Assembly (NCBI RefSeq): GCF_041080655.1
Contig: NZ_CP163525.1
Coordinates: forward strand, 7,254,001-7,318,000
Direction: 5' to 3'
Length of the DNA: 64,000 bases
DNA from: Streptomyces sp. CG4
Lineage (GTDB): Bacteria > Actinomycetota > Actinomycetes > Streptomycetales > Streptomycetaceae
The notes beneath the pieces were generated by a model. The model was given only the letters and a program-made list of their open reading frames with translations, was not told the DNA's origin and made no database searches. Positions 8,370 to 16,563 of the stretch are shown piece after piece. A program made the translations under genes and the position numbers. Numbering within the stretch: position 1 is the stretch's first letter; every line of letters begins with the position of its first letter.

Positions 8370-8960
8370 ATGACCATCGTCGACCTCGGCCCGCAGGCCC
8401 GGATCGTCGCACGGCTCGCCGAGTCCGTGACCGACGACCAGCTGACCGGCCCCACCCCGTGCCCGGAGTGCGCGGTACGGAACCTGCTGGGCCATGTCCA
8501 GATGCTCTCCGTGGCGTTCCGTGACGCCGCCCGCAAGGACCTCGGTCCGACGACCGACACCAACCCGACCGCCGCCGTCCCGGACATCGGCCCCGGCTGG
8601 CGCGAGGAACTGCCCAAGGCCCTCGACGAACTCGCCGACGCCTGGCGCGACCCGGACGCCTGGACCGGGATGACCCGCGCGGGCGGCGTGGACCTGCCGG
8701 GCGAGGTCGCCGGCGCCGTCGTCGCCGACGAACTGGTCGTCCACGGCTGGGACCTGGCCCGCGCCACCGGCCGGACCTACGCCCCCGACCCCGCCGCTCT
8801 CGACTCGGCTCTCGTCTTCCTCCACGCCGCGGCCGACGACCCGAACCGCGGCAACGGTCTCTTCGGCCCGGTCGTCCCGGTCCCGCAGGACGCACCCTTG
8901 CTGGACCGGGCGGTCGGGCTGAGCGGCCGGGATCCGGGGTGGCACCCCGAGAAGCCCTGA
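8370..8960 (+). CDS. TIGR03086-type (DinB/maleylpyruvate isomerase-like) protein
   Basis: This 196-residue cytoplasmic protein belongs to the four-helix DinB-like group, often listed as TIGR03086 metal-binding or mycothiol-dependent family. The N-terminus has QLTGPTPCPECAVRNLLGHV, the family signature with the first metal-ligand His. A second ligand set lies around ELVVHGWDLARATG. Actinomycetes use such proteins as mycothiol-dependent transferases or isomerases. GAAGGAGTG precedes the ATG. The gene stands alone after the relic and before the GntR regulator. The reaction is unknown. Confidence 0.85.
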   Translation: MTIVDLGPQARIVARLAESVTDDQLTGPTPCPECAVRNLLGHVQMLSVAFRDAARKDLGPTTDTNPTAAVPDIGPGWREELPKALDELADAWRDPDAWTGMTRAGGVDLPGEVAGAVVADELVVHGWDLARATGRTYAPDPAALDSALVFLHAAADDPNRGNGLFGPVVPVPQDAPLLDRAVGLSGRDPGWHPEKP

Positions 8961-9047
8961 CTCCGTCTGCCGTAAGCCCACTTCCTTTGTCAGAAGCATT
9001 GACGACAGGCGGGCCCCCTCCTACTTTCGTCGCGTCGTACTTCGTAC

Positions 9048-9059
9048 GTCATATATGAG
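9048..9059. promoter_or_regulatory. Candidate GntR operator
   Basis: GTCATATATGAG contains the perfect palindrome CATATATG (9050-9057), in an AT-rich patch 30-41 bp before the GntR start codon. GTACTTCGTAC just upstream adds further symmetry. Autoregulation by the GntR protein is a natural inference. Confidence 0.4.
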
Positions 9060-9088
9060 ACGCGATACGTGAGATCCGAGAGGGCCGT

Positions 9089-9790
9089 ATGACCTCTGCG
9101 CCCATCCCGATCCCGTCCCGCACGCAGTTCGTGCTGGACGCGATCAAACACCGCATCCTGACCGGGCAGCTGACGCCCGGTCAGGCCCTGGTCGAGACGG
9201 AGCTGGCCGCGCAGTACGGGGTGTCCAAGACCCCGGTGCGCGAGGCGCTGAAGACCCTCGCCGGGACCGGACTCGTCGTGATGAGCCAGTACAAGGGCGT
9301 CACGGTGCGCATGGTGGACGCGGACATGGCGCGCGAGGTCTACGACGTACGGCTGCTGCTGGAGCCGGAGGCGCTGCGCAGGACCGTCGGACGAGGCGCC
9401 TGCCTGGACGCTGCGCGTGACGCGCTGACCCGGGCCGACGCCGCCACCGACACCGCCGAACGCTCCCTCGCCAACCGGGAGTTCCACCGCGCCCTGTACC
9501 TGCCCTGCGGCAACCCGCTGCTCGGCCGGATGCTGGACGAGGTCCGTGACCAGGCCGCCCTCGTCTCGGCCGTCGCCTGGGCCGCCGACCCCTCCTGGCA
9601 GCGGGAGGCCGCCGAGCACCGGGAGATCCTGCGGCTCGCGCTCGACGGTGACGCGGACGGCGCCGCGCGCGCCCTGCACGCCCACATCGCGTCCTTCGTC
9701 CAACGGGCGTTCCCCCCGGACACCGAGGCGACCGAGGACGCCGAGCACCCCCACGGCGCAGTCCCCCACGCGGAGAAAGGCCATCGATGA
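9089..9790 (+). CDS. GntR-family regulator (FadR/FCD subgroup)
   Basis: This 233-residue regulator has an N-terminal winged helix, with LVETELAAQYGVSKTPVREA and the GLVVMSQYKGVTV wing. An all-helical FCD effector domain follows, beginning at VYDVRLLLEPEALR. FCD domains usually bind metal plus a carboxylate ligand. Its stop overlaps the start of the DHDPS-family gene (ATGA at 9787-9790), and the dehydratase follows with the same arrangement. It is therefore almost certainly the local repressor of a three-gene sugar-acid operon. The ligand is probably a pathway sugar acid or oxo acid. Confidence 0.92.
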   Translation: MTSAPIPIPSRTQFVLDAIKHRILTGQLTPGQALVETELAAQYGVSKTPVREALKTLAGTGLVVMSQYKGVTVRMVDADMAREVYDVRLLLEPEALRRTVGRGACLDAARDALTRADAATDTAERSLANREFHRALYLPCGNPLLGRMLDEVRDQAALVSAVAWAADPSWQREAAEHREILRLALDGDADGAARALHAHIASFVQRAFPPDTEATEDAEHPHGAVPHAEKGHR

Positions 9791-10698
9791 GCAGCGTGAC
9801 GTTCGAGCCCCAACGGGCGGCCCTGGCCGACGTGGTGGCCATCCCGGTGACCCCCTTCGCCGCGGACGGTTCCGTCGACACCGGCGCCCACCGGGCCCTG
9901 CTGCGCCGGCTGCTCGACGGCGGCATCCGGACCCTCACCCCGAACGGCAACACCGGCGAGTTCTACGCCCTCACCCCCGAAGAGCGCCGCCTGGTCACCG
10001 AGTTGACCGTGGCCGAGGCCGGTGACCGCTCGGCGGTCCTCGTCGGCGTCGGCCACGACCTGCCCACCGCCATCGCCTCCGCCCGGCACGCCCGCGACCT
10101 CGGCGCCCCGATGATCATGGTCCACCAGCCCGTCCACCCGTACGTCTCGGCGGCAGGCTGGGTCGACTACCACCGGGCCGTCGCCGAGGCCGTGCCCGAG
10201 CTGGGCGTGGTGCCCTATGTCCGCAACGCCCAGCTGCCCGGCGCCCGGCTCGCCGAGCTCGCCGGCCACTGCCCGAACGTCATCGGGGTCAAATACGCCG
10301 TCCCCGACGCCGCCCGCTTCGCCGCCTTCGCCCGCGACGCCGGCCTCGACCGCTTCGTCTGGGTCGCCGGTCTCGCCGAGCCGTACGCCCCCTCCTACTT
10401 CTCGGCGGGCGCCACCGGCTTCACCTCCGGACTCGTGAACGTCGCCCCGGCCGTTTCGCTGGACATGAGGGAAGCGCTTCGATCCGGCGACTACCCGGCC
10501 GCCATGAAGGTCTGGGAGCAGATCCGCCGCTTCGAGGAACTCCGCGCCGCCCACGGCTCCGCCAACAACGTCACCGTCGTCAAGGAAGCCCTCGCCGCGC
10601 TCGGCCTGTGCCGCCGCGACGTCCGCCCGCCGAGCAGGCCGCTGGCCGAGGACGAGCGCGCCGAGGTCGCCGCCATCGCCGCCGGATGGTCGATATGA
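9787..10698 (+). CDS. DHDPS/NAL-family aldolase or dehydratase for 2-oxo-3-deoxy sugar acids
   Basis: This 303-residue TIM barrel belongs to the DapA superfamily. Visible marks are AIPVTPF, NGNTGEFYAL (substrate carboxylate loop), the catalytic Tyr in VVPYVRNAQL and the Schiff-base Lys in VIGVKYAVPD. Its coupling to an IlvD/Edd dehydratase and a GntR regulator points to a 2-keto-3-deoxy acid as substrate, such as 2-keto-3-deoxyarabinonate or -xylonate. The outcome is either aldol cleavage or dehydration to 2-oxoglutarate semialdehyde. It differs from the kdgD product encoded 5 kb away, so the window holds two such enzymes. A true lysine-pathway DapA is unlikely in this context. Confidence 0.88.
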   Translation: MSSVTFEPQRAALADVVAIPVTPFAADGSVDTGAHRALLRRLLDGGIRTLTPNGNTGEFYALTPEERRLVTELTVAEAGDRSAVLVGVGHDLPTAIASARHARDLGAPMIMVHQPVHPYVSAAGWVDYHRAVAEAVPELGVVPYVRNAQLPGARLAELAGHCPNVIGVKYAVPDAARFAAFARDAGLDRFVWVAGLAEPYAPSYFSAGATGFTSGLVNVAPAVSLDMREALRSGDYPAAMKVWEQIRRFEELRAAHGSANNVTVVKEALAALGLCRRDVRPPSRPLAEDERAEVAAIAAGWSI

Positions 10699-12428
10699 AC
10701 GCGCCCCGCAAGCAGCCGGAGGCACTCATAAGCCACCAGTGGTACGGCACCGACGGCCTGCGCTCCTTCAGCCACCGCGCCCGCACCCGCCAGCTCGGCT
10801 ATCTCCCCGAAGAACACCTCGGCAAGCCGGTCATCGCGATCCTCAACACCTGGTCCGACATCAACCCCTGCCACGTTCACCTGCGCGACCGCGCCCAGGC
10901 CGTGAAGCGCGGGGTGTGGCAGGCGGGCGGCTTCCCCCTGGAGTTCCCGGTCTCCACCCTCAGCGAGACCTTCCAGAAGCCGACCCCGATGCTCTACCGC
11001 AATCTGCTCGCCATGGAGACCGAGGAGCTGTTGCGCTCCTACCCCGTCGACGGCGCGGTGCTGATGGGCGGCTGCGACAAGTCGACCCCGGCGCTGCTCA
11101 TGGGCGCCGCCTCCGTGGACCTGCCCGCCGTGTTCGTGCCGGCCGGGCCCATGCTGCCGGGCCACTGGCGCGGCGAGGCCCTCGGCTCCGGCACCGACAT
11201 GTGGAAGTACTGGGACGACAAGCGCGCGGGCCTCGTCGGCGACTGCGAGATGGCGGAGCTGGAGAGCGGCCTGGCCCGCTCGCCCGGCCACTGCATGACC
11301 ATGGGTACGGCGTCCACGCTGACGGCCGCCGCCGAGGCGCTGGGCGTGACCGTGCCGGGCGCGTCCAGCATCCCGGCCGTCGACTCGGGGCACGAGCGGA
11401 TGGCCGCCCGGGCGGGCCTGACGATCGTCGAACTGGTCCGCAGAGACCGGAAGTTGAGCCGTGTTCTCACCCGTGAGGCCTTCACGGACGCCGTCACCAC
11501 CGTCCTCGGCCTCGGCGGCTCCACCAACGCCGTGATCCATCTGATCGCCATGGCGGGCCGGGCCGGCGTCAAGCTCGCCCTGGACGACTTCGACCGCATC
11601 GCCCGGACCGTACCGGTCCTCGCCAACGTCCGCCCCGGCGGCCGGCGGTACCTGATGGAGGACTTCCACTTCGCGGGCGGCCTGCCCGGCTTCCTGTCCC
11701 GGATCACCGACCTGCTCCATCTCGACCGGCCGACGGTGTCGTACGACACCCTGCGCGAGCAGCTGGACGGCGCGCGGGTGCACGACGACGACGTGATCCG
11801 TCCCCGTGACAACCCGGTCGCGAGCGAGGGCGGGGTCGCGGTCCTGCGCGGCAACCTCTGCCCGGACGGCGCGGTCATCAAGCACATCGCCGCCGAGCCC
11901 CACTTGCTCAAGCACACCGGCCCGGCCGTCGTCTTCGACGACTACAAGACCATGCAGCGCACCATCAACGACCCCGCGCTCGGCATCACTGCCGACAGCG
12001 TGCTGGTGCTGCGCGGCGCCGGGCCCAAGGGCGGCCCCGGCATGCCCGAGTACGGCATGCTCCCCATCCCGGACCACCTGCTGAAGCAGGGCGTGCGGGA
12101 CATGGTCCGGATCTCCGACGCCCGGATGAGCGGCACGAGTTACGGCGCCTGCGTGCTGCACGTGGCCCCGGAGTCGTACATCGGCGGCCCCCTGGCGCTC
12201 GTGCGCACCGGGGACCTGATCACCCTGGACGTCGACGCCCGCCGCCTCCATCTCCACGTGGACGACGAGGAGCTGGCCCGGCGCAGGTCCCGGTGGCCGC
12301 CCCCGCCCGCCCGGCACGAGCGTGGCTACGGCGTCCTCTACAACGGGCAGATCACCCAGGCCGACACCGGTTGCGACTTCGAGTTCCTCGCCCGGCCCGG
12401 GAAGGTTCCGGACCCGTACACGGGCTGA
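10695..12428 (+). CDS. IlvD/Edd-family sugar-acid dehydratase
   Basis: This 577-residue Fe-S dehydratase belongs to the group with arabinonate and xylonate dehydratases. Family marks include NTWSDINPCHVHLRDRA (first cluster Cys), MGGCDKSTPALLMGA (second Cys with Lys) and GHCMTMGTAST (third Cys). Also seen are LGLGGSTNAVIHLIA and DARMSGTSYGACVLHVAPE near the C-terminus. It removes water from an aldonate to give a 2-keto-3-deoxy acid, which the enzyme encoded just upstream should use. The ATG overlaps the preceding stop (ATGA). The exact sugar is not determined. Dihydroxyacid dehydratase of valine synthesis is less likely, given the DHDPS partner and TSYGACVLH. Confidence 0.9.
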   Translation: MNAPRKQPEALISHQWYGTDGLRSFSHRARTRQLGYLPEEHLGKPVIAILNTWSDINPCHVHLRDRAQAVKRGVWQAGGFPLEFPVSTLSETFQKPTPMLYRNLLAMETEELLRSYPVDGAVLMGGCDKSTPALLMGAASVDLPAVFVPAGPMLPGHWRGEALGSGTDMWKYWDDKRAGLVGDCEMAELESGLARSPGHCMTMGTASTLTAAAEALGVTVPGASSIPAVDSGHERMAARAGLTIVELVRRDRKLSRVLTREAFTDAVTTVLGLGGSTNAVIHLIAMAGRAGVKLALDDFDRIARTVPVLANVRPGGRRYLMEDFHFAGGLPGFLSRITDLLHLDRPTVSYDTLREQLDGARVHDDDVIRPRDNPVASEGGVAVLRGNLCPDGAVIKHIAAEPHLLKHTGPAVVFDDYKTMQRTINDPALGITADSVLVLRGAGPKGGPGMPEYGMLPIPDHLLKQGVRDMVRISDARMSGTSYGACVLHVAPESYIGGPLALVRTGDLITLDVDARRLHLHVDDEELARRRSRWPPPPARHERGYGVLYNGQITQADTGCDFEFLARPGKVPDPYTG

Positions 12429-12532
12429 ATCACCCTCGACATCACCCCCGTCATCGCCCTCGACCTGCAGCTCCGCATGGCCGAGATGTCGAACAACGAT
12501 CGGAAATCGCTTACTGCGAACGGAGAACAGCC

Positions 12533-12772
12533 ATGGCCCAAGCCGCAGCCGTGGCGAAACCGCCCGCGCCACCCCGGCGGCGCCGGGACAGGCCGGCCGA
12601 CCAGCTGAACAAGGCGCAGGCGGACCGGGTCGGCAAGGGGTCCTCGGTCACCTCGGCCGGCAACAAGCACGACGATCGGCGCGACGGTGAACTGACCGCC
12701 GGCGCCAAAAAGTATATCGATCGGATAACAGCACTCGCAGGCACCGGTGTTATGCGCGTAGACAGTCTCTGA
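12533..12772 (+). CDS. Small basic hypothetical protein
   Basis: This 79-residue product is rich in Ala, Pro, Arg and Lys (PPAPPRRRRDRPADQLNKAQ) with no membrane segment. Third codon positions are GC-rich for the first two thirds and then turn AT-rich (aaaaag, tatatc, gataac), unlike the neighbours. ATG at 12533 has GGAG nearby upstream. It ends 39 bp before the phosphatase gene. Its AKKYIDRI segment echoes AKRYIDRA in that phosphatase, which may be chance. No function can be given. Confidence 0.5.
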   Translation: MAQAAAVAKPPAPPRRRRDRPADQLNKAQADRVGKGSSVTSAGNKHDDRRDGELTAGAKKYIDRITALAGTGVMRVDSL

Positions 12773-12811
12773 CCTGGTACATCACACACATCCACCAGAT
12801 CCGGAGAATCC

Positions 12812-13609
12812 ATGCGGAAGTCCCACAGAGTCGCCGCCGCCGGTGCCGCCTGTGCTCTCGCCGGTGCCGCGCTCTACAGCGCGGGCGTGGCCACCGCCGG
12901 GCAGTCCACGGCGAACTCCACCCACGAGCCCTACAACATGGGGCAGTTGGTGAAGGACATCGACACCTATTACGGCACGACCGCCGACAGCAACGGCGTC
13001 TACCAGGCGTCCCCGGACAGCCCGTACGCCAAGGACCTGGCGCAGCTCGACGCCGACGCGAAGCGGTACATCGACAGGGCGGCCCGCAAGGCGCACCGCC
13101 ATGGCGAGAAGCCGGCCGTCATGTTCGACATCGACGACACGCTGCTGCTCAGCCTCGACTACGAGAAGCGCTACAACTACACGTTCAACCCCACCACGTG
13201 GAACGACTACGTGAACCGTGCCGACCGGCCGGCCGTCTTCGGCAGCCCCGAGCTGGTGCGGTACGCCGAGTCCAAGGGCGTGGAGGTCTTCTACAACTCC
13301 GGCCTGAGCGAGGCGCAGCGCGCCGCCGCCGTCGCCAACCTGAAGAAGGTCGGCGCCGATGTGAACCTCGACGCCGACCACATGTTCCTCAAGGACAAGG
13401 CCAACCCGCCGGCCTACCTGAGCGACTGCGCCACTCCGGGCACCTGGAACTGCACGACCGTCCAGTACAAGTCCGGCACCCGCAAGCACATCGAGGACGA
13501 CCTCGGCTACGAGATCATCGCCGACTTCGGCGACCAGTACTCGGATCTCGACGGCGGTCACACCGGCCGCACGTACAAGATCCCGAACCCGACCTACTTC
13601 GTCTCCTGA
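12812..13609 (+). CDS. Secreted HAD-superfamily acid phosphatase
   Basis: This 265-residue exported phosphatase belongs to the class B/plant-acid-phosphatase branch of the HAD superfamily. A basic start and hydrophobic core, followed by ATAGQ near residue 30, form a Sec-type signal peptide. The catalytic loop FDIDDTLL holds the nucleophile Asp and the acid/base Asp. Downstream, FYNSGL fits motif II, KSGTRKHIED contains the motif III Lys and FGDQYSDL the acidic motif IV. It should hydrolyse phosphomonoesters outside the cell. Its stop lies 4 bp from the stop of the convergent GH43 gene. Substrate preference is unknown. Confidence 0.9.
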   Translation: MRKSHRVAAAGAACALAGAALYSAGVATAGQSTANSTHEPYNMGQLVKDIDTYYGTTADSNGVYQASPDSPYAKDLAQLDADAKRYIDRAARKAHRHGEKPAVMFDIDDTLLLSLDYEKRYNYTFNPTTWNDYVNRADRPAVFGSPELVRYAESKGVEVFYNSGLSEAQRAAAVANLKKVGADVNLDADHMFLKDKANPPAYLSDCATPGTWNCTTVQYKSGTRKHIEDDLGYEIIADFGDQYSDLDGGHTGRTYKIPNPTYFVS

Positions 13610-13612
13610 CGG

Positions 13613-14653
13613 TCATCCGTAGGTCCTGAGCAGTCGCTCGTACTCGGCCCCCGTCACCGGCAGCACCGTGCCGTGGCGGGGGCTGGCCGGCAGTGCGTAG
13701 TCCGTGGACTGCGTCCATCTGCCCGAGGCGAGGTCCGTGGTCTCGAAGGGGACGTAGCCGCGCAGGCCGTACTCGTCGACGAACAGGTACCACTTGTTCC
13801 CGGTGTTCGACTTGAAGACGGTCGGCCCCTCGCCCCGCTGGATGGCTCCGCTGCCGAGGCAGTCGGCCACGAAGCCGTACTCCGTGGCCGTCAGGTCACG
13901 CGCCTTCTCCTCGGTGATGAACTTCGAGCAGGGTGAGCTGGAGCTCGGGTCGCGCTCGTCCTTGGTGAAGCGGTAGTACGTCCCCCTGTCCTTGATGACC
14001 GTCGAGTCGATCACCGAGTAGCCCGGGTCGTCCCAGACCCTGGGCGCGCTGAAGGTGCGGAAGTCCCTGGTGGTCGCGTACAGCATGCGGTTGTACGTCG
14101 AGCCGGTGTGGCCGGGGTCGTCGGAGGCGTACAGCTTGGACGCCCAGAAGACCACGTACTCGTGCCGCCGGTCGTCCCCATAAGCCTCCGGCGCCCAGGT
14201 GTTGCCCGCGTTGTCCGGCGCCACCTTCACCAGCCGCCGGCCGGTCCAGTGCACCAGGTCGGTGGAGTCCCAGATCATCACGGACTTGCTGCCGTGCCGC
14301 TGGACGTAGTCCCAGCTGCCGCTGCTGTTCTGGTACATCCGCAGGTCGGTGGCGATGAGATGGAACGTGCCGCCCTCCGGGGAGCGGATCACGAACGGGT
14401 CGCGCAGCCCCTTCTCCCCGATTGCCGACGTCAGTATTGGCTTGCCCGCGTTCAACTCCCGCCAGTGCAAGGGATCGTTGCCCTGGCTGAGGGCGAAGTG
14501 GATCTGCTCGCCGTCGGCCGTGCCCTCGCCAGTGAAGTAGACGAAGAGATAGCCGGCGTACCTGGTGTGCGAGGAGTGCGCGGAGCCCGGCTGGGCGGCC
14601 AGCAGGGTGAGGAGGAGGGCGAACACGGGGGCCAGCAGAGTTCTCAGACGCAT
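13613..14653 (-). CDS. Secreted glycoside hydrolase, GH43-like
   Basis: This 346-residue secreted protein has a signal peptide ending near QPGSAHSS. The five-bladed propeller pattern of GH43 is visible: YLFVYFTGEG at the start, LRDPFVIRSPEGGTFHLIATD, VMIWDSTDLVHW, NTWAPEAYGD and VIDSTVI. The acid/base Glu is likely in TWAPEA. Family enzymes cut arabinan, xylan or related side chains. ATG at 14653 starts the signal peptide; a longer frame upstream has no ribosome site and no signal. There is no carbohydrate-binding module in this protein, although a possible remnant of one lies just upstream. Substrate is not certain. Confidence 0.88.
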   Translation of the reverse strand: MRLRTLLAPVFALLLTLLAAQPGSAHSSHTRYAGYLFVYFTGEGTADGEQIHFALSQGNDPLHWRELNAGKPILTSAIGEKGLRDPFVIRSPEGGTFHLIATDLRMYQNSSGSWDYVQRHGSKSVMIWDSTDLVHWTGRRLVKVAPDNAGNTWAPEAYGDDRRHEYVVFWASKLYASDDPGHTGSTYNRMLYATTRDFRTFSAPRVWDDPGYSVIDSTVIKDRGTYYRFTKDERDPSSSSPCSKFITEEKARDLTATEYGFVADCLGSGAIQRGEGPTVFKSNTGNKWYLFVDEYGLRGYVPFETTDLASGRWTQSTDYALPASPRHGTVLPVTGAEYERLLRTYG

Positions 14654-14769
14654 GGCAGTCCTGGGGGATCGTGAGGGGTTCTGTTGGGTGCTGTGCGATC
14701 TGCGCTCTCGGAGTGTGGCCAGTGGGGGACCGCGCGTCAATCGGTGTGCCGGCGACTCGGGCGGCCGAA

Positions 14770-14910
14770 AGTTTCGGTCGCCTTCGCCGGCACCGGTTCG
14801 AACCGCATCACCCTCCAGGCCTGCGGCACGGAGAAGGTGCGCATCGACGGCTCCCGGCTGCCCGCCGCTCCTGGCTCACCGGCATCTACGGCAGCTACTG
14901 GACCTCATGA
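14770..14910 (+). pseudogene. Possible relic of a secreted or carbohydrate-binding protein
   Basis: One frame reads KVSVAFAGTGSNRITLQACG and on to KVRIDGSRLPAA with GC-rich third positions. It then loses sense, while a second frame continues RRSWLTGIYGSYWTS and a stop at 14908-14910. The two fit as the end of one gene broken by a frameshift near 14865. No start is seen. The end overlaps the last codon of the opposite-strand gene. Confidence 0.35.
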
Positions 14911-15750
14911 GTCGCCCGGCGAGCTGTCGTGCGCGGCGAAGTCGCCGGTCACCGTGTAGGAACGCCCTCCGGCCGCACCCGTGATCGTGTAGCTGTCGGC
15001 CCCCGCGTCCCGTCCGCCCCGCGCATGGTCGTACTGCCCCGCGAACACCCACTGCCCGGCGGGAACCGTACGGCCGTCCTTGAGGTGCCAGGTGTAGACG
15101 ACGAAGCCGTTCCTCTTCTCGACCGTCTGCGTGAAATCCCCTTCCGGCAGGGACCGCCACGCCCCCGTCGAGGTCACCCCACCCGTCTGCGCCACCTTCA
15201 ACTCGACGGTGAGGGACGTCAGTTGCTTCGAGGTCTTCAGGGTCAGATCGCTCTGCGCCCAGAAGTCGTTGCTGTGCGGGTCGACCGAGCCGTCCGACCA
15301 CAGCGGGCCGTCCTGCTCGCCGTGCGCCACCGGCGGGCGCACCGGGGCGGTGGACCTCGGCGTGGGGGAGTCCGGGGTGCGGGAGGGGTGCGTGGCGCCC
15401 GGGCTCGGTGCGGGGTCGGCCGTGGGGGCCGGTGGGTGCGCGGGCCCGTCCGGGGAGGAACCGGGCGTCGGGGACACCACGACCGTCTGCCGGGCCGGCT
15501 CATCGCCGCGGACCGCGGAGGCCACCGCGTACCCGCCGACCGCGAGCACCCCGGCGACCGCCGCGGTGGCGCCGACCACCCGCACCCACCCCGACCCCGG
15601 CCGGCGCGTACGCCCGCGCTCGGGCCGGGACGGCGCCGCGGCCATGCCGCGTTCCACGCGGGCCAGGATGCGCGCGCGGTCGGGTTCATGGGCCTCGGCC
15701 GCCTCGTGCAGCCGGGCGCGCAGCTCGTCGTGCACGTCCTGCTGCCTCAT
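14905..15750 (-). CDS. Membrane protein partnering an ECF sigma factor
   Basis: This 281-residue single-pass protein has a cytoplasmic N-terminal ~60 residues (QQDVHDELRARLHEAAEA). One transmembrane helix follows (VVGATAAVAGVLAVGGYAVAS), then a long Pro/Ala/Ser/Thr linker and an extracellular C-terminal domain of beta character (LTSLTVELKVAQTGG, FVVYTWHLKDG). Its start overlaps the sigma-factor stop by ATGA, so it is probably the cognate regulator of that sigma factor. I do not see the His-x3-Cys-x2-Cys of zinc anti-sigma factors, so an atypical anti-sigma role is inference. Confidence 0.75.
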   Translation of the reverse strand: MRQQDVHDELRARLHEAAEAHEPDRARILARVERGMAAAPSRPERGRTRRPGSGWVRVVGATAAVAGVLAVGGYAVASAVRGDEPARQTVVVSPTPGSSPDGPAHPPAPTADPAPSPGATHPSRTPDSPTPRSTAPVRPPVAHGEQDGPLWSDGSVDPHSNDFWAQSDLTLKTSKQLTSLTVELKVAQTGGVTSTGAWRSLPEGDFTQTVEKRNGFVVYTWHLKDGRTVPAGQWVFAGQYDHARGGRDAGADSYTITGAAGGRSYTVTGDFAAHDSSPGDS

Positions 15751-16316
15751 TGGTTCCGTCCTCCGCTCTCGCCGCCCCGGGCCGCCATCGCCGCGTGCAC
15801 CCGCCGCGGATCGCCCTGGGGGCCGAGCAGTCGCTGCAGTTCCGCCATGCCCTTGGACGTCTGGCTCTTAACCGTACCCACCGAGATCCCGAGCGCGAGC
15901 GCGGTGTCCTTCTCCGAGAGGTCGAACGCGTGCCGGAGCACCACACACGCCCGTTTGCGGAACGGCAGCCCGCGCAGCGCCGCCTGGACGTCCACCGCTC
16001 CGGCCACGTCCGGGTTCTCGGTCTTCTCCTCGCGGTGCGACCAGAACAGCGCGATCCGCCGGCGTTCGCGCACCGTGCTGCGGATCCGGGTGCGAGCCAG
16101 ATTGGCGACCACGCCCCGCGCGTACGCCACCGGATGGTCGGCCGCGCGCATCCGGTCCCAGCGGTGCCACAGGGCCAGCAGCGCGTCCGCCGCCAGATCG
16201 TCGGCGGCGTCCGCCTCACCGGTCAACAAGTGGGCCAGCCGGGCGAGTTCGGCGTAGTGCCGTTCGAAGAAGGTATGGAATTCCACGGAGGCGGCGTCGT
16301 CGACGACTGTGCCCAC
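15747..16316 (-). CDS. ECF sigma factor (SigE-like family)
   Basis: This 189-residue extracytoplasmic-function sigma factor has region 2 visible as LAHLLTGEADAADDLAADAL with the core-binding and -10 recognition helices after it (ALWHRWDRM, ARGVVANLARTRIRS). Region 4 has the -35 recognition helix-turn-helix, LPFRKRACVVLRHAFDLSEK then ALGISVGTVKSQTSKGM. The start is GTG at 16316 with AGAGGT upstream. It is coupled to the membrane protein downstream, the usual ECF arrangement. A 16-bp perfect-armed inverted repeat lies 32-47 bp upstream. Target genes cannot be read from this window. Confidence 0.92.
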   Translation of the reverse strand: MGTVVDDAASVEFHTFFERHYAELARLAHLLTGEADAADDLAADALLALWHRWDRMRAADHPVAYARGVVANLARTRIRSTVRERRRIALFWSHREEKTENPDVAGAVDVQAALRGLPFRKRACVVLRHAFDLSEKDTALALGISVGTVKSQTSKGMAELQRLLGPQGDPRRVHAAMAARGGESGGRNQ

Positions 16317-16347
16317 GGGTGACCTCTTCTCGCTGCGACTCTGTGAG

Positions 16348-16363
16348 TGTCATGTGAATGACA
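16348..16363. promoter_or_regulatory. Inverted repeat upstream of the ECF sigma gene
   Basis: TGTCATGTGAATGACA has perfect 6-bp arms and a 4-bp spacer. It sits at the position where a promoter or operator would be expected for the leftward sigma gene. The binding factor is unknown. Confidence 0.35.
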
Positions 16364-16483
16364 TGCGATGGTCCGGAGGGGGCCGGACGGAGATCCGGAA
16401 GCGTAGCAGCGATCGTTTCGTGTCCTTGTGCGGGGGGCCGGACAACGTATGGCTGCCCGAACCTCATTCCGTAACACAGCGAA

Positions 16484-16498
16484 AACCTGAAACAGGTT
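16484..16498. promoter_or_regulatory. Inverted repeat upstream of the purine permease gene
   Basis: AACCTGAAACAGGTT has perfect 6-bp arms around AAA. It lies about 65-80 bp before the NCS2 permease start. It is too short and lacks a T tract for a terminator, so an operator is more likely. Confidence 0.3.
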
Positions 16499-16563
16499 GA
16501 ACGAGGGAACAATCCAGCCAGCATCCGCCCGCCGATCAGCAGGTGACGAGGAGTGAGAGCAGC

